Shown: positions 44,697 to 54,144, counted from the stretch's first letter. The stretch: 64,000 nt of DNA from Bog-532 sp963824545 (GCA_963824545.1 CAWGPP010000001.1:62001-126000), one strand, 5' to 3'. The notes: generated by a model from the letters alone, not told the origin. Numbers and translations are program-made.

Positions 44697-45689
44697 ATGG
44701 ATGTTGTCGCAGTTACCGGGGCCGAGGGATTCATCGGCTCCCATCTGGTGGAGGCGCTGGTCCGCCGCGGCTATCGCGTGCGGGCCATGGCGCTCTACAA
44801 CATGTGGACCTCGGCCAGCTGGCTCGACACGCTGGGGGAGGACATCAAGGAACAGGTGGACGTCGTATTCGGCGACGTACGCGATCCCGCGTCGGCGCGT
44901 GACCTCGTCGAAGGCGCCCAGGTGGTCTACCATCTGGCGGCCATCGGCTCCGTGCCGTACTCCTACCGCGCGCCGCGTACGTTCGTGGACACCAACACGA
45001 TCGGCACGCTGCACATTCTCGAGGCGGTGCGCGCCTGCCGCACCCCCCGGCTGGTGCACACGTCCACCAGTGAGACCTACGGCACCGCGCGGACGGTGCC
45101 GATCAGCGAATCGCATCCGCTGCAGGCGCAATCGCCGTACGCCGCGTCCAAGATTGCCGGGGACAAGCTGGCCGAGTCTTACCACCTGAGCTTCGGGGTT
45201 CCCGTGGTAACCCTGCGCCCGTTCAACACCTTCGGCCCGCGGCAGTCCACCCGGGCCGTCATCCCGCAGATCATCACGCAGCTCGCTTCCGGATCCCGCC
45301 AGCTCATGCTGGGCGCACTCGATCCGACGCGTGACTTCTGCTACGTCACCGACACCGTGCAAGCCTTCATCGAACTGGGCGAGGCCCCGGCGTCGGCGGT
45401 CCTCGGCGAACTGTTCAACTGCGGGCTGGGTGCGGATATCGCCGTCGGCGCGCTGGCCGCGCGCATCGCCGAGCTGATGAATGTGCAAGCGGACATCCTG
45501 GAGGATCCGCAGCGCCTGCGGCCCAAGGATTCCGAGGTCATGCAACTGGTCTGCGACCCGTCGAAACTTCGTGACCGCACCGGCTGGCGGCCCCGCGTGA
45601 CCAGGGACGAGGGCCTCCGTCAGACGATTGACTGGTTCCTCGATCCGGCCAACCTGGCCCGGTACACGGTCAACGAGTACCACCAGTAG
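44697..45689 (+). CDS. NAD-dependent 4,6-dehydratase/epimerase (LegB-like SDR)
   Basis: The 330-residue extended SDR enzyme has the NAD-binding VTGAEGFIGSHLVEALVRRG, HLAAIGSVPYSYRAP, HTSTSETYGTAR (catalytic Ser/Thr) and SPYAASKIAGDKL with the YxxxK pair. The sequence most resembles UDP-GlcNAc 4,6-dehydratases of the LegB type; UDP-sugar 4-epimerase is an alternative. It would make an amino-sugar donor for the cluster's glycosyltransferases. ATG 44697 follows GGAGGA. The next SDR gene starts 12 bases later. Confidence 0.85.
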   Translation: MDVVAVTGAEGFIGSHLVEALVRRGYRVRAMALYNMWTSASWLDTLGEDIKEQVDVVFGDVRDPASARDLVEGAQVVYHLAAIGSVPYSYRAPRTFVDTNTIGTLHILEAVRACRTPRLVHTSTSETYGTARTVPISESHPLQAQSPYAASKIAGDKLAESYHLSFGVPVVTLRPFNTFGPRQSTRAVIPQIITQLASGSRQLMLGALDPTRDFCYVTDTVQAFIELGEAPASAVLGELFNCGLGADIAVGALAARIAELMNVQADILEDPQRLRPKDSEVMQLVCDPSKLRDRTGWRPRVTRDEGLRQTIDWFLDPANLARYTVNEYHQ

Positions 45690-45701
45690 CTGGGGGATCC
45701 C

Positions 45702-46664
45702 GTGCCTGACCCGCTAGGCCGGCCCCGGCCGGTGGCCGGGGAACCGCTGCGCCTCCTGATCATGGGCGCCAGCGGGTTCCTCGGTGGTCACGTGCGGCGG
45801 CAGGCGGCCGCCCACGGCCTGACGGTGCTGACCGCCGGCCGGTCGGCCCGGCCCGGATCACGGTCACATCAGCACGCCGACCTGTCCCAGGATGCCTCGT
45901 CGGCGATCGCCGCCGTGATCGAATCGGCTCGCCCGGATGCCGTCGTCAACTGCGCCGGGGCCGTCGCGGGCGAGCCGGAGACCCTGGCGGCAGCCAACAT
46001 CACCGCCACCTGCACGCTGGTCACGGCCATGCTTCAGGCCCGTATCCCCACCCGGCTCGTGCACCTGGGGTCGGCCGCCGAGTACGGGCCCACCGAGCCG
46101 GGGCCGCCGGTGGCCGAGTCCGCCCCGCTGCGGCCGGCCGGAGCCTACGGCCTGACCAAGCTGGCCGGCAGCCGTCTCGTGGAGGTGGCCCGCACCGCCG
46201 GGCTTGACGCCGTGGTGCTGCGGGTCTTCAACGCGGTCGGGGCGGGTGCCGCGGAGAATGGCCTGGCCGGGCGGGCGGCGGTATTGTTGCGCCAGGCGAT
46301 GGTGTCCGGTACCGACGTGCGGCTCGGCTCGCTCGATCCGGTGCGTGACTTCATCGACGCACGTGACGTGGCCGACGCCGTGCTGGCCGCGGCGGCGGCA
46401 CCCAGCCTGCCGCACGCGGTGATCAACATCGGCCGCGGGATCGGCGTGCCTTCCCGGGACCTGATCAAGGAGCTGCTTACGGTCAGCGGCCTGTCCGTCG
46501 CCGTGCACGAGGACGCGCCGGGCTCGGCCCGCTCGGGAGGCCGGCCCGGGCCGCGGGCTGACATCACCCGGGCCCGGGCCGACCTGGGCTGGCGGCCGTC
46601 CCGCGACCTGGCCGCTGCCGCCCGCGACCTTTGGGAGGGCGTCGGTGCGCCGGCCGGACGCTGA
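45702..46664 (+). CDS. NAD-dependent epimerase/dehydratase (SDR)
   Basis: The 320-residue SDR has LLIMGASGFLGGHVRRQAAA (NAD-binding), NCAGAVAGEP, HLGSAAEYGP and AYGLTKLAGSRLVE with YxxxK. It probably reduces or epimerises the keto-sugar formed by the preceding SDR; the exact product is unknown. GTG 45702 follows a GGGG-rich site. Its last 20 bases overlap the start of the spherulin-type gene, which keeps the operon contiguous. Confidence 0.8.
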   Translation: MPDPLGRPRPVAGEPLRLLIMGASGFLGGHVRRQAAAHGLTVLTAGRSARPGSRSHQHADLSQDASSAIAAVIESARPDAVVNCAGAVAGEPETLAAANITATCTLVTAMLQARIPTRLVHLGSAAEYGPTEPGPPVAESAPLRPAGAYGLTKLAGSRLVEVARTAGLDAVVLRVFNAVGAGAAENGLAGRAAVLLRQAMVSGTDVRLGSLDPVRDFIDARDVADAVLAAAAAPSLPHAVINIGRGIGVPSRDLIKELLTVSGLSVAVHEDAPGSARSGGRPGPRADITRARADLGWRPSRDLAAAARDLWEGVGAPAGR

Positions 46665-48264
46665 TCAGACCGTCACGGGCGCGTGGCCACGGCTCGTCGT
46701 GCCCGCCTACTTCCATCCGGCCGTTCATCCGGGTCAATGGGAGTGGCTGGCCCAGCACGCGGCCGAGGTCAGGCTGGTGATCCTCAACATCGCCAGCGGC
46801 CCGGGGACCAGGCCAGAGCCGGTCTTCCAGGCGGCGGTCGCGCGCCTGCACGAGGCGGGAGTGCGCGTCGCCGGGTACGTGGACACCGACTACGGCCGGC
46901 GTCCCGCGGATCAGGTGCTGGCCGAACTTCGCTGCTATCTCGACTGGTACGGCGCCGGGGGCGTGTGCTACGACCGCGCGGCCGGCTTCGCCGAGCACCT
47001 CGGGCACTACGGCGCGCTGGCGGACCGGGCCCGCACGCTGGGCGTGGACTACGTGTTTTTCAACCATGGCGCGTACCCCCTGGAGCCGTACGCCGACCAT
47101 GCCGACCTGCTCGGCACCTTCGAGGGGCCCTGGCCGGCCTACCGGCACCTGGCCGTCCCACGCTGGACGGCCGCCCAGGACGCCAGCAAGTTTTATCACG
47201 TCGTGTACGCGGTACCGCCGCAGCGACAGGAGGATGCGCTGCTGCTGGCGGTCCGGCGCCGCGCGGCGTCGGTCTACCTCACCGACCGCAGCGGGCCCAA
47301 TCCGTACGACGAGCTGCCCGCTGAGGCGTTCAGGCGGACCGGCCCGGGGCGAGCCCCGGGCCTCCGCCCGGCGAGCTCAGATCCGGGCCCGGCGGGCCCG
47401 GCGGGCGCCGCGGGTCACGAGGATCCGCCGGTGCCCAGCTCCGGCCATCGCGCTGCCAAGGGCCCGGCGAGGCGGTGGCGGGTGCCGATGGTGCTCGCCG
47501 TGCTGATCCTGGTGCTGGTCGCCGTGGCCTGGACCACCCGGCTCCTGCCGGGTACCGGGGGAGGCGGGCAGACCTGCCAGACATCGTTCGTCCCCGCCTT
47601 CTTCTCCCTGGGAAACGGCTGGACGCAGGCAGTGCGCAGCAAGCCGCCGCCGGCCGTCATGATTCTCGATCTGACCGACACCGGCGCCGGGACCAGGCCC
47701 GAACCCGGATTCCAGGCCGCCGTCCGCAGCGCCCAGGCCGCCGGGATAAGAGTCATCGGGTATGTGGCCACGGAATATGGGCGGCGCCCCATCGCCCAGG
47801 CTGAGGCAGACGCCCGGAACTATAAAGCCTGGTATGGGGTATCCGGTATTTTCCTCGACCAGACCCCCGCCAGCCGGGCCCAGCTGGGCTATTACCGCAA
47901 TCTCGCGGATTACATCCGGGGTATCAGCCGAGGTGCCGTGGTATGGCTCAACCCCGGCATCTACCCTGATCAGGCTTATATGTCGGTTGCCGACGTCGTT
48001 ATGACATTTGAGGGGCCGTACACGAGATACCGTAATTCGCGGGTGCCCGGCTGGGCCAGCCAGTATCCGCCAGGAAGATATGCGAACACCATCTATGCCA
48101 CCTCATCGGCGGAATTCGAAAACGCCTTGCATCAGTCCGCCGGCGCCAACGCCGGCAATGTGTTCATAACCGACCGCTCGGGCGCCAATCCGTATTCCGG
48201 ATTGCCCGCTTACTGGGCGCACGAAAGCGCATCCGTCGCGGCTAGCTGTACCGGCCATCAGTGA
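46645..48264 (+). CDS. Double spherulin-4 (GH135-like) protein with a membrane helix between domains
   Basis: The 539-residue product contains two copies of a spherulin-4-like domain, at residues about 12-235 and 312-530. They share PGTRPEPxFQAAV, GYVxTxYGRRP and TFEGPxxxYR. The family includes Sph3, a fungal glycoside hydrolase (GH135) that cuts deacetyl-GalNAc polymers. The candidate catalytic Asp (GGVCYDRAA; GIFLDQTPA) and the Glu in TFEG are in both copies. Between them RRWRVPMVLAVLILVLVAVA forms a helix near 282-300 that predicts cytoplasmic first and extracytoplasmic second domain. DNA for the second domain is visibly AT-richer. GTG 46645 overlaps the previous gene. Confidence 0.82.
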   Translation: MRRPDADQTVTGAWPRLVVPAYFHPAVHPGQWEWLAQHAAEVRLVILNIASGPGTRPEPVFQAAVARLHEAGVRVAGYVDTDYGRRPADQVLAELRCYLDWYGAGGVCYDRAAGFAEHLGHYGALADRARTLGVDYVFFNHGAYPLEPYADHADLLGTFEGPWPAYRHLAVPRWTAAQDASKFYHVVYAVPPQRQEDALLLAVRRRAASVYLTDRSGPNPYDELPAEAFRRTGPGRAPGLRPASSDPGPAGPAGAAGHEDPPVPSSGHRAAKGPARRWRVPMVLAVLILVLVAVAWTTRLLPGTGGGGQTCQTSFVPAFFSLGNGWTQAVRSKPPPAVMILDLTDTGAGTRPEPGFQAAVRSAQAAGIRVIGYVATEYGRRPIAQAEADARNYKAWYGVSGIFLDQTPASRAQLGYYRNLADYIRGISRGAVVWLNPGIYPDQAYMSVADVVMTFEGPYTRYRNSRVPGWASQYPPGRYANTIYATSSAEFENALHQSAGANAGNVFITDRSGANPYSGLPAYWAHESASVAASCTGHQ

Positions 48265-48268
48265 ACGG

Positions 48269-49543
48269 GTGTGGCAGGACATGACCGGCGGCAACGGCAC
48301 CTGGGCCGCCGGGCGGCCGCTACGGGTCGGGATACTGATCACGCGGCTGGAAGGCGGCGCCGGCATGCTCGCGCTGCGCGGCGCGACGGCGCTGGACCCG
48401 GGCCTGTTCCGGCTGACGGTGGTGACCGGGAGTGCGAGCCGCCGCCTGCTCGGCGACGCCGAAGCCGCTGGGCTGGACGTCATCCTTGAGCCGGCCCTGC
48501 GCTCACCCATCGATCCGGTCAATGACGTCCGGGCGCTGCGCCGGCTCGCTGTGCTGCTGCGCCGGGGACGTTTTGACGTGGTGCACACGCATACCGCGAA
48601 GGCGGGGACGCTGGGCCGGGTGGCGGCGCACCGGGTATCGGTGCCGCGCATCGTGCACACCTACCATGGTTTTCCGTTTCACGAGTTCCAGTCGGCCGGC
48701 CGTCACCGTGCCTACGTCGCGGTAGAGCGGCGCCTCGGCCGTATCACCGACCTCGCCCTGTGCGTCGGCACCGCAGTGGCGGTCGAGGCGGCGCGGCGCG
48801 GCCTGATCGCACCCGAACGGATCCGCACCATCGGCGTCGCCGTCGGCAGCGATGACGGAACGGAACCTGGTCCCGATCGCGCGCCGGGAGCCGGGCTGGC
48901 CGCGCCGGGAGCCGGGCTGGTACTGCCGGCCCGGGACCCGGCCGCGCGCCAGCGGGCCCGCCGCGCGCTGGGCCTGCCCGCCGACGCGATCGTGATTGGC
49001 GCGGTGGGCCGGCTGACCTACCAGAAGGCGCCCGAGGACTTCGTCGAGATGCTCCGGCGGCTCAGGCGTCCCGGTCTGGCCGGCGTCTGGATCGGGGACG
49101 GCGAACTGGCCGGGGCGGTGCGCCGGAGGGCGGCCGCCGACCCCGCGGTCCGGCTCATCCTGCCCGGCGAACGGGCCGACGTTCCGGACCTGCTGCCCGC
49201 CTTCGACATCTTCGCGCTGCCGAGCAGGTATGAGGGACTGCCCACGGTCATCGTGGAGGCCATGATGTGCGGTGTCCCGGTCGTGGCGACCGCGGTAAAC
49301 GCGGTGGGCGACGCGGTCGTGCCGGGCGAGACGGGCGTTTTGGTCCCGCCCCGGCGGCCCGACCTGATGGCCGCTGCCGCCGGATATCTGCTGAATTCGC
49401 CCGCTGTGGCGGCCGCGATGGCGGAAACGGCCCGGTCCCGGCTGGGTGGCCGGTACAACGTCTCCGCATTGCGGTCAGCGCTGGCGGCCGCTTACCACGG
49501 CCAGCCGGAACCGGTTCGTGAGTATCTGTCGGATAGCGCATGA
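48269..49543 (+). CDS. GT4-family glycosyltransferase
   Basis: The 424-residue GT-B enzyme has VGILITRLEGGAGMLALRGA at the start, HTHTAKAGTLGRVAA, HTYHGFPFHEF, GAVGRLTYQKAPEDFVEML, and the E-x7-E motif EGLPTVIVEAMMCGVPVVAT. It resembles capsule/EPS transferases of the WbnK/GT4_CapM type. The start is GTG 48269 (ATG 48281 possible), 4 bases after the spherulin gene. It is the third GT4 enzyme of the locus. A 333-base gap to the second atypical response regulator follows. Confidence 0.9.
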   Translation: MWQDMTGGNGTWAAGRPLRVGILITRLEGGAGMLALRGATALDPGLFRLTVVTGSASRRLLGDAEAAGLDVILEPALRSPIDPVNDVRALRRLAVLLRRGRFDVVHTHTAKAGTLGRVAAHRVSVPRIVHTYHGFPFHEFQSAGRHRAYVAVERRLGRITDLALCVGTAVAVEAARRGLIAPERIRTIGVAVGSDDGTEPGPDRAPGAGLAAPGAGLVLPARDPAARQRARRALGLPADAIVIGAVGRLTYQKAPEDFVEMLRRLRRPGLAGVWIGDGELAGAVRRRAAADPAVRLILPGERADVPDLLPAFDIFALPSRYEGLPTVIVEAMMCGVPVVATAVNAVGDAVVPGETGVLVPPRRPDLMAAAAGYLLNSPAVAAAMAETARSRLGGRYNVSALRSALAAAYHGQPEPVREYLSDSA

Positions 49544-49876
49544 TTTTTCCGCCGTTTGTAACCCGCGCACCGGGCTGGGGCGTCTTGTAAGTAAGGCGCA
49601 AAGGATGCGAAGGATGCAGCGGCGTAGTCTTCGTGAGCGGGGCAGCGTTGTGCGGCGGGCGACCGCCAGCTGGACTACGGGTCTGACCTGCCATCATTCG
49701 GGTGACCACCGCCTAAGTCACACGGGAGTGAAAAATATCCTGGTTCCGGCGCGCGCCGGCCCCCGGCATCCACCGCTTTCCGGCAGCGCTACTACGTGGT
49801 CCCGCCCGCGCGACGCTTGCCCAGGTCATAACCCGCCCGCTTCCTCAGTAGCCGGTCTCGTGCACGCTAAGGGCGG
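49544..49876. other. Intergenic region before the second atypical response regulator
   Basis: No gene is supported in these 333 bases. There is a short direct repeat (AAGGATGCGAAGGATGC) near 49600-49617 and an AT-rich stretch (GTGAAAAATATCC) near 49727-49739 that could hold the promoter for the regulator. Frames covering this area lack any recognisable protein. Confidence 0.4.
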
Positions 49877-50530
49877 GTGAGCACACTGACTAGTGTTGTG
49901 GTCGGTGATGACCAGAAGGTGTTTCTTGACGCTCTGTCAATGGCGCTGACCCGGCAGAACTTCACGGTAAATGGTGCCTTTACCGTGCCCGAGATTATCG
50001 ATGCTGTGGCTTATTACCAGCCGCATGTTTGCCTGATCGCCTGTCATCTCGTCCAGGACGGCTGCCCGGGCATGATCGGCCAGCTGATCGCCGTGAGTGC
50101 GAGTACCAAGGTGCTCGTCCTGGGGGCCGAACCCGATACGGACGATGGCGTCCTGGCGGCGCTGCAGGGCGGCGCGTCCGCTTACGTGCACAAGAGCCGC
50201 GCCGTCGCCGCGCTCACCACGGCGATCAGCCGGGTGCTGCGGGGCGAGATCGTCGTCGACGTCCCCAAGGCCGCCAGCGGCCGGCGGCCCGCGCCGCTGG
50301 ATGACATGCAGCGGCTGGCCGCCTTCCTGACGACCCGTGAACGCGAGTGCCTGCGGCTCCTGGTCGACGGCCTGGACACGACCCGGATGGCCACCGCGCT
50401 GGGCGTCTCGCCGGCCACCGTACGAACCCATGTGCAGTCGCTGCTCGTCAAGCTCGGTGTCCACTCCCGGCTGGAGGCGGCCTCCCTGGCCGTCCGGTAC
50501 CGGCTGGTCGAGGACATGCCCGCAGCCTGA
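49877..50530 (+). CDS. Atypical LuxR-type response regulator (acceptor Asp replaced by Ala)
   Basis: The 217-residue protein begins with a receiver-like domain (TSVVVGDDQKVFLDAL, acidic pair kept). At the phospho-acceptor position, where PDVVLLD is expected, it has PHVCLIAC, so the Asp is Ala55. The LuxR HTH (LTTRERECLRLLVDG, SPATVRTHVQSLLVKLGVHS) is intact. Such receivers cannot be phosphorylated conventionally and may respond to a ligand or a partner protein. It lies inside the far end of the polysaccharide locus, 76 bases before the large deacetylase, with no kinase nearby. Confidence 0.88.
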   Translation: MSTLTSVVVGDDQKVFLDALSMALTRQNFTVNGAFTVPEIIDAVAYYQPHVCLIACHLVQDGCPGMIGQLIAVSASTKVLVLGAEPDTDDGVLAALQGGASAYVHKSRAVAALTTAISRVLRGEIVVDVPKAASGRRPAPLDDMQRLAAFLTTRERECLRLLVDGLDTTRMATALGVSPATVRTHVQSLLVKLGVHSRLEAASLAVRYRLVEDMPAA

Positions 50531-50605
50531 GACACCAGCCCCCGGGCGGCGGCACGTGCCCCGCACTGGCATAGACCCGAACTGCGGCAGCTGACAGGAG
50601 TCATC

Positions 50606-52706
50606 GTGGGGAAGCCGACCAGACCGCGTTCCGCGGTCGCCATGCTTGCTGCGGCTCTGGGCGTGGCCGCGCTCGCCGCAGCCTGCGGTCCGGCGCCCGC
50701 CAAGCACGCCAGCACGCACGTGACGGGCAGCGCCCAGCCGGTGGCCAAACCGGCCGGGCCACACGGCGGCGTGGACCTGAACGTGCTGGTGCTGACCGAT
50801 GGCTCGCCGTCGGTCGAGGCGATCCGCCAGGAACTGGCCACCGAGGGTGTACCGGACAGGGTGGTCAATCTGCACAGCTCCAGCCGCCCGGCGATCACCA
50901 GCGCATTCCTGTCCCGCACCCTGGCCGACGGCACCAGGGGCGGCAACTTCGACGGGATCGTGCTGCCCGGCGACGCGCCTGCGGCCTTGTCCGGTGCCGA
51001 GATGACCGCGGTGGCCACGTACGAGAGCACCTTCGGGGTCCGTCAGGTGGATGCCTACTCGCCCCCGCACGCCGACCTTGGCATGAGCGCCCCGGCCTAC
51101 AGCGGGCTGCTCACCGGCAACGCCACCGTGACCGGCGCGGGGGCGAGCGCCGGCTTCAGCTACCTCAACGGGTCGTTCCCGTTCAGCGCAGCGGTGTCCG
51201 GCGCGGCGCTGTTCGGCTATCTGGCCCAGCCGCTCCCGGGCAGCCCGGGCTCCGGCGTCACGCCGCTGGTGACCGCGGCGATCCCAGGGACGTCCGGCTC
51301 CGCCCCGCTGGTCTGGCAGTACACGAACGGACGGCGCCAGCAACTCGGGATCAGCTTCGGCTACAGCTCCTACTCGGAGCAGTTCCACTACCTGGCGCAC
51401 GGGATCATCGGCTGGCTGAGCCGTGGCGTAAACCTCGGTTACTGGCGCAACTACCTCGACATCGCCTACGACGACATGCTGCTCGGCGACGCGCAATGGA
51501 GCACCACCGGCCACTGCACTCCTGGAGACACCACCTGCCCGGCCGGCACGCCGTCCACCCCCACGATCCGGATGACCCCCGCCGACGTGACCTACGCCGT
51601 GCAGTGGGAGCAGCAGCACCATTTCACGATCGAGTTCCTGTACAACGGGGGCGCCTCGGTCCGGTTCCAGGTAAACGGAACGGACCCGCTGCTCGCGGCG
51701 GTCCGGCCGGTGGCCAAGGACTTCTACTGGGTCAACCACACCTATACGCACGCCTACCTCGGCTGTAAGCAGGACTTCACCGTGGTGCCCTGGAAATGCG
51801 AGACATCAGGCGGCAGCATCGTGTGGGCGGCCGGGACCGGGCTCATCAACAGCCAGATCCTGGATAATTTCGCCTGGGCCACGCAGAACGGGATCCCGGC
51901 CGAGCCCGGAGTGGTGGCCACCGGCGAGTACTCGGGCCTGCGGATCCTGCCGCAGCAGCCGGTGGATAACCCGTATCTGGACAACGCGATGGGTCCCGAC
52001 AAGATCAAGTGGGCGGCCATGGACGCGTCGCGCGAGCCGGCGATGCGCAGCATCGGTGCGGCTCTCGGGGTACCCAGGCACCCGGTCGACGTGGGCTATG
52101 ACGTCGACACGGTGGCCGCCGAGGTCAACGAGTTCAACTGGTACAACACGTCGAAGGCCGACGGCGGCAGCGGTATCTGCCAGGGCAGTAAGACCACCCG
52201 CTGCCTGTCGCCGCTCAACCCGCGGACCGGGTGGGACTCCTACATCGTGCCGGGCCAGGTCCGGATCATCGTGGCGGCCATGCTGAACAACGATCCGCGG
52301 CCGTTCTTCATGCACCAGTCCAACCTGACCGGCGACCGGCTCGGGTATGCCGTGATGGACGGCGTCTCTGTCGGCCTACCGGGCCGTGTACGGGGCCAGT
52401 GCCCCGATCGTCAACCTCCCGATGTCCGGGGGCGGCGCCGCGCTGCACGACCAGTCGCTGTGGGGTCAGGCCCTGCACGCGGGCGCCGTCAGTGCCTGGG
52501 TGCAGGGCAACACCGTCACCATCAGCGGCCCGCCGGGCACGCTGGTGCCCGCGACGATGCCCGCGGCGACGACCGGCCCAGGGCCCGGTGCGGACTTCGG
52601 CAGCCCGTACGCTGGAGAGCGATCGGCGTACCTGGTGCTCGGCTCGCAGCCCCTCCACCTCACCGTCAGCTCGGCTCCGTTCCCCGCCGTGCCCAAGGCG
52701 GGCTGA
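50606..52706 (+). pseudogene. Large lipoprotein polysaccharide deacetylase (Agd3-like), +1 frameshift near C-terminus
   Basis: Two frames together give about 699 residues. A lipoprotein signal (GVAALAAAC) leads to a beta-rich region and then a NodB-like part: LDIAYDDMLLGD carries the paired Asp, FYWVNHTYTHAYLGC the zinc His residues. The order (CBM-like part, then deacetylase) recalls Agd3, the fungal galactosaminogalactan deacetylase; this is pattern inference. The frame from 50606 fails after VMDGV, and the other resumes with LSAYRAVYGASAPIVNLPM to 52706. Skipping one T at about 52367 joins them. The lost segment follows the catalytic domain, so function may partly survive, or this is a sequence error. 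Confidence 0.7.
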
Positions 52707-52860
52707 GCCGCCCGGCGTGGCCGGTGCGCATGACGGTCCTGCTCCACTAGGCTCGAACGCGGATAACCTGGCCGGCCCCTTGCGCGTGCCGCCCCGGCTG
52801 CAACCGCCGCGGGCCGGCTCAACAATGCGAAACTCGTGAACAGGACATGAGGTACCGGCA

Positions 52861-54144
52861 GTGGCCTCCATCGAAGCAATCCATGCCAGGCAGATCCTGG
52901 ATTCCCGCGGTAACCCGACTCTGGAGGTCGAGGTGGCCCTCGATGACGGGACAATCGGGCGCGCCGGGGTTCCCAGCGGCGCCTCGACCGGCGCTTTCGA
53001 GGCGGTGGAACTGAGGGATGGCGGCGATGAGTACGGCGGCAAGGCTGTCACTCACGCCGTGGGATGCGTGATCGACGAGATCCAGCCCGAGCTTCTCGGT
53101 CACGAGGCCGATGACCAGCGGCTGGTCGACCAGGCCATGATCGACCTGGACCGGACCCCGGACAAGTCCCGCCTCGGCGCGAACGCGATCGTCGGGGTCA
53201 GCATCGCGGTCGCGCGGGCGGCGGCGGATTCGGCCAGCCTGCCGCTGTTCCGCTACCTCGGCGGCCCGAACGCGCACGTGCTGCCGGTCCCGATGATGAA
53301 CATCATGAACGGCGGCGCGCACGCGGACAACAGCGTCGACATCCAGGAGTTCATGATCGCGCCCATCGGCGCGGCGACGTTCGAGGAGGCGCTGCGCTGG
53401 GGCGCGGAGACCTACCACGTGCTGAAGTCGGTGCTAAAGCAGCACGGCCTGTCCACCGGGGTCGGCGACGAGGGCGGGTTCGCGCCCGACCTCGAGCACA
53501 ATCGCGCCGCCCTGGACCTGATCGTCGAGGCCATCGGGAAGGCCGGCTTCACCCCCGGCCGCGACGTCGCGCTGGCCATCGACGCCGCCGCCACCGAGTT
53601 CCACGGCGACCAGGGCTACACCTTCGAGGGCACGGTCAAGCCGTCGGGTGAGATGATCAACATCTACCGGGAGTGGCTGGACACGTACCCGATCGTCTCG
53701 CTGGAGGACCCGCTCGCGGAAGAAGACTGGGCCGGCTGGCGGGACATGACGGCCGCGGTCGGCGACCGCGTGCAGATCGTGGGCGACGACCTTTTCGTGA
53801 CCAACCCGCAGCGGCTCAGCCGGGGCATCGCCGAGCAGTCAGCCAATTCGCTGCTGGTCAAGCTCAACCAGATCGGCACGGTGAGCGAGACCCTGGACGC
53901 GGTGTCGGCCGCACAGCGGGCCGGCTTCACCTGCATCATCAGCCACCGGTCCGGTGAGACCGACGACACCACCATCTCCGACCTGGCCGTCGCGACCAAC
54001 TGCGGCCAGATCAAGACCGGGGCGCCGGCCCGCGGCGAGCGGGTGGCGAAGTACAACCAGCTACTGCGGATCGAGGAGCTGCTCGGCGACGCGGCCGACT
54101 ACGCCGGCGCCGGCGCCTACCTAAGGTTCGCGGAACGGGCCTGA
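52861..54144 (+). CDS. eno: Enolase
   Basis: The 427-residue enzyme interconverts 2-phosphoglycerate and phosphoenolpyruvate. Marks include IHARQILDSRGNPTLEVEV, the catalytic region GVGDEGGFAPDLE, the metal ligands in VSLEDPLAEEDW and GDDLFVTN, the Lys of LLVKLNQIGTVSET and SHRSGETDDTTI. The start is GTG 52861. It overlaps divIC by one base (TGATG). The eno-divIC-DUF501-ppx order is common in actinobacteria. Confidence 0.98.
   Translation: MASIEAIHARQILDSRGNPTLEVEVALDDGTIGRAGVPSGASTGAFEAVELRDGGDEYGGKAVTHAVGCVIDEIQPELLGHEADDQRLVDQAMIDLDRTPDKSRLGANAIVGVSIAVARAAADSASLPLFRYLGGPNAHVLPVPMMNIMNGGAHADNSVDIQEFMIAPIGAATFEEALRWGAETYHVLKSVLKQHGLSTGVGDEGGFAPDLEHNRAALDLIVEAIGKAGFTPGRDVALAIDAAATEFHGDQGYTFEGTVKPSGEMINIYREWLDTYPIVSLEDPLAEEDWAGWRDMTAAVGDRVQIVGDDLFVTNPQRLSRGIAEQSANSLLVKLNQIGTVSETLDAVSAAQRAGFTCIISHRSGETDDTTISDLAVATNCGQIKTGAPARGERVAKYNQLLRIEELLGDAADYAGAGAYLRFAERA

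Noticed and set aside
49446..49880. ORF across the gap before the second response regulator
   Set aside because: It begins inside the GT4 gene in another frame and shows no recognisable family or ribosome site.
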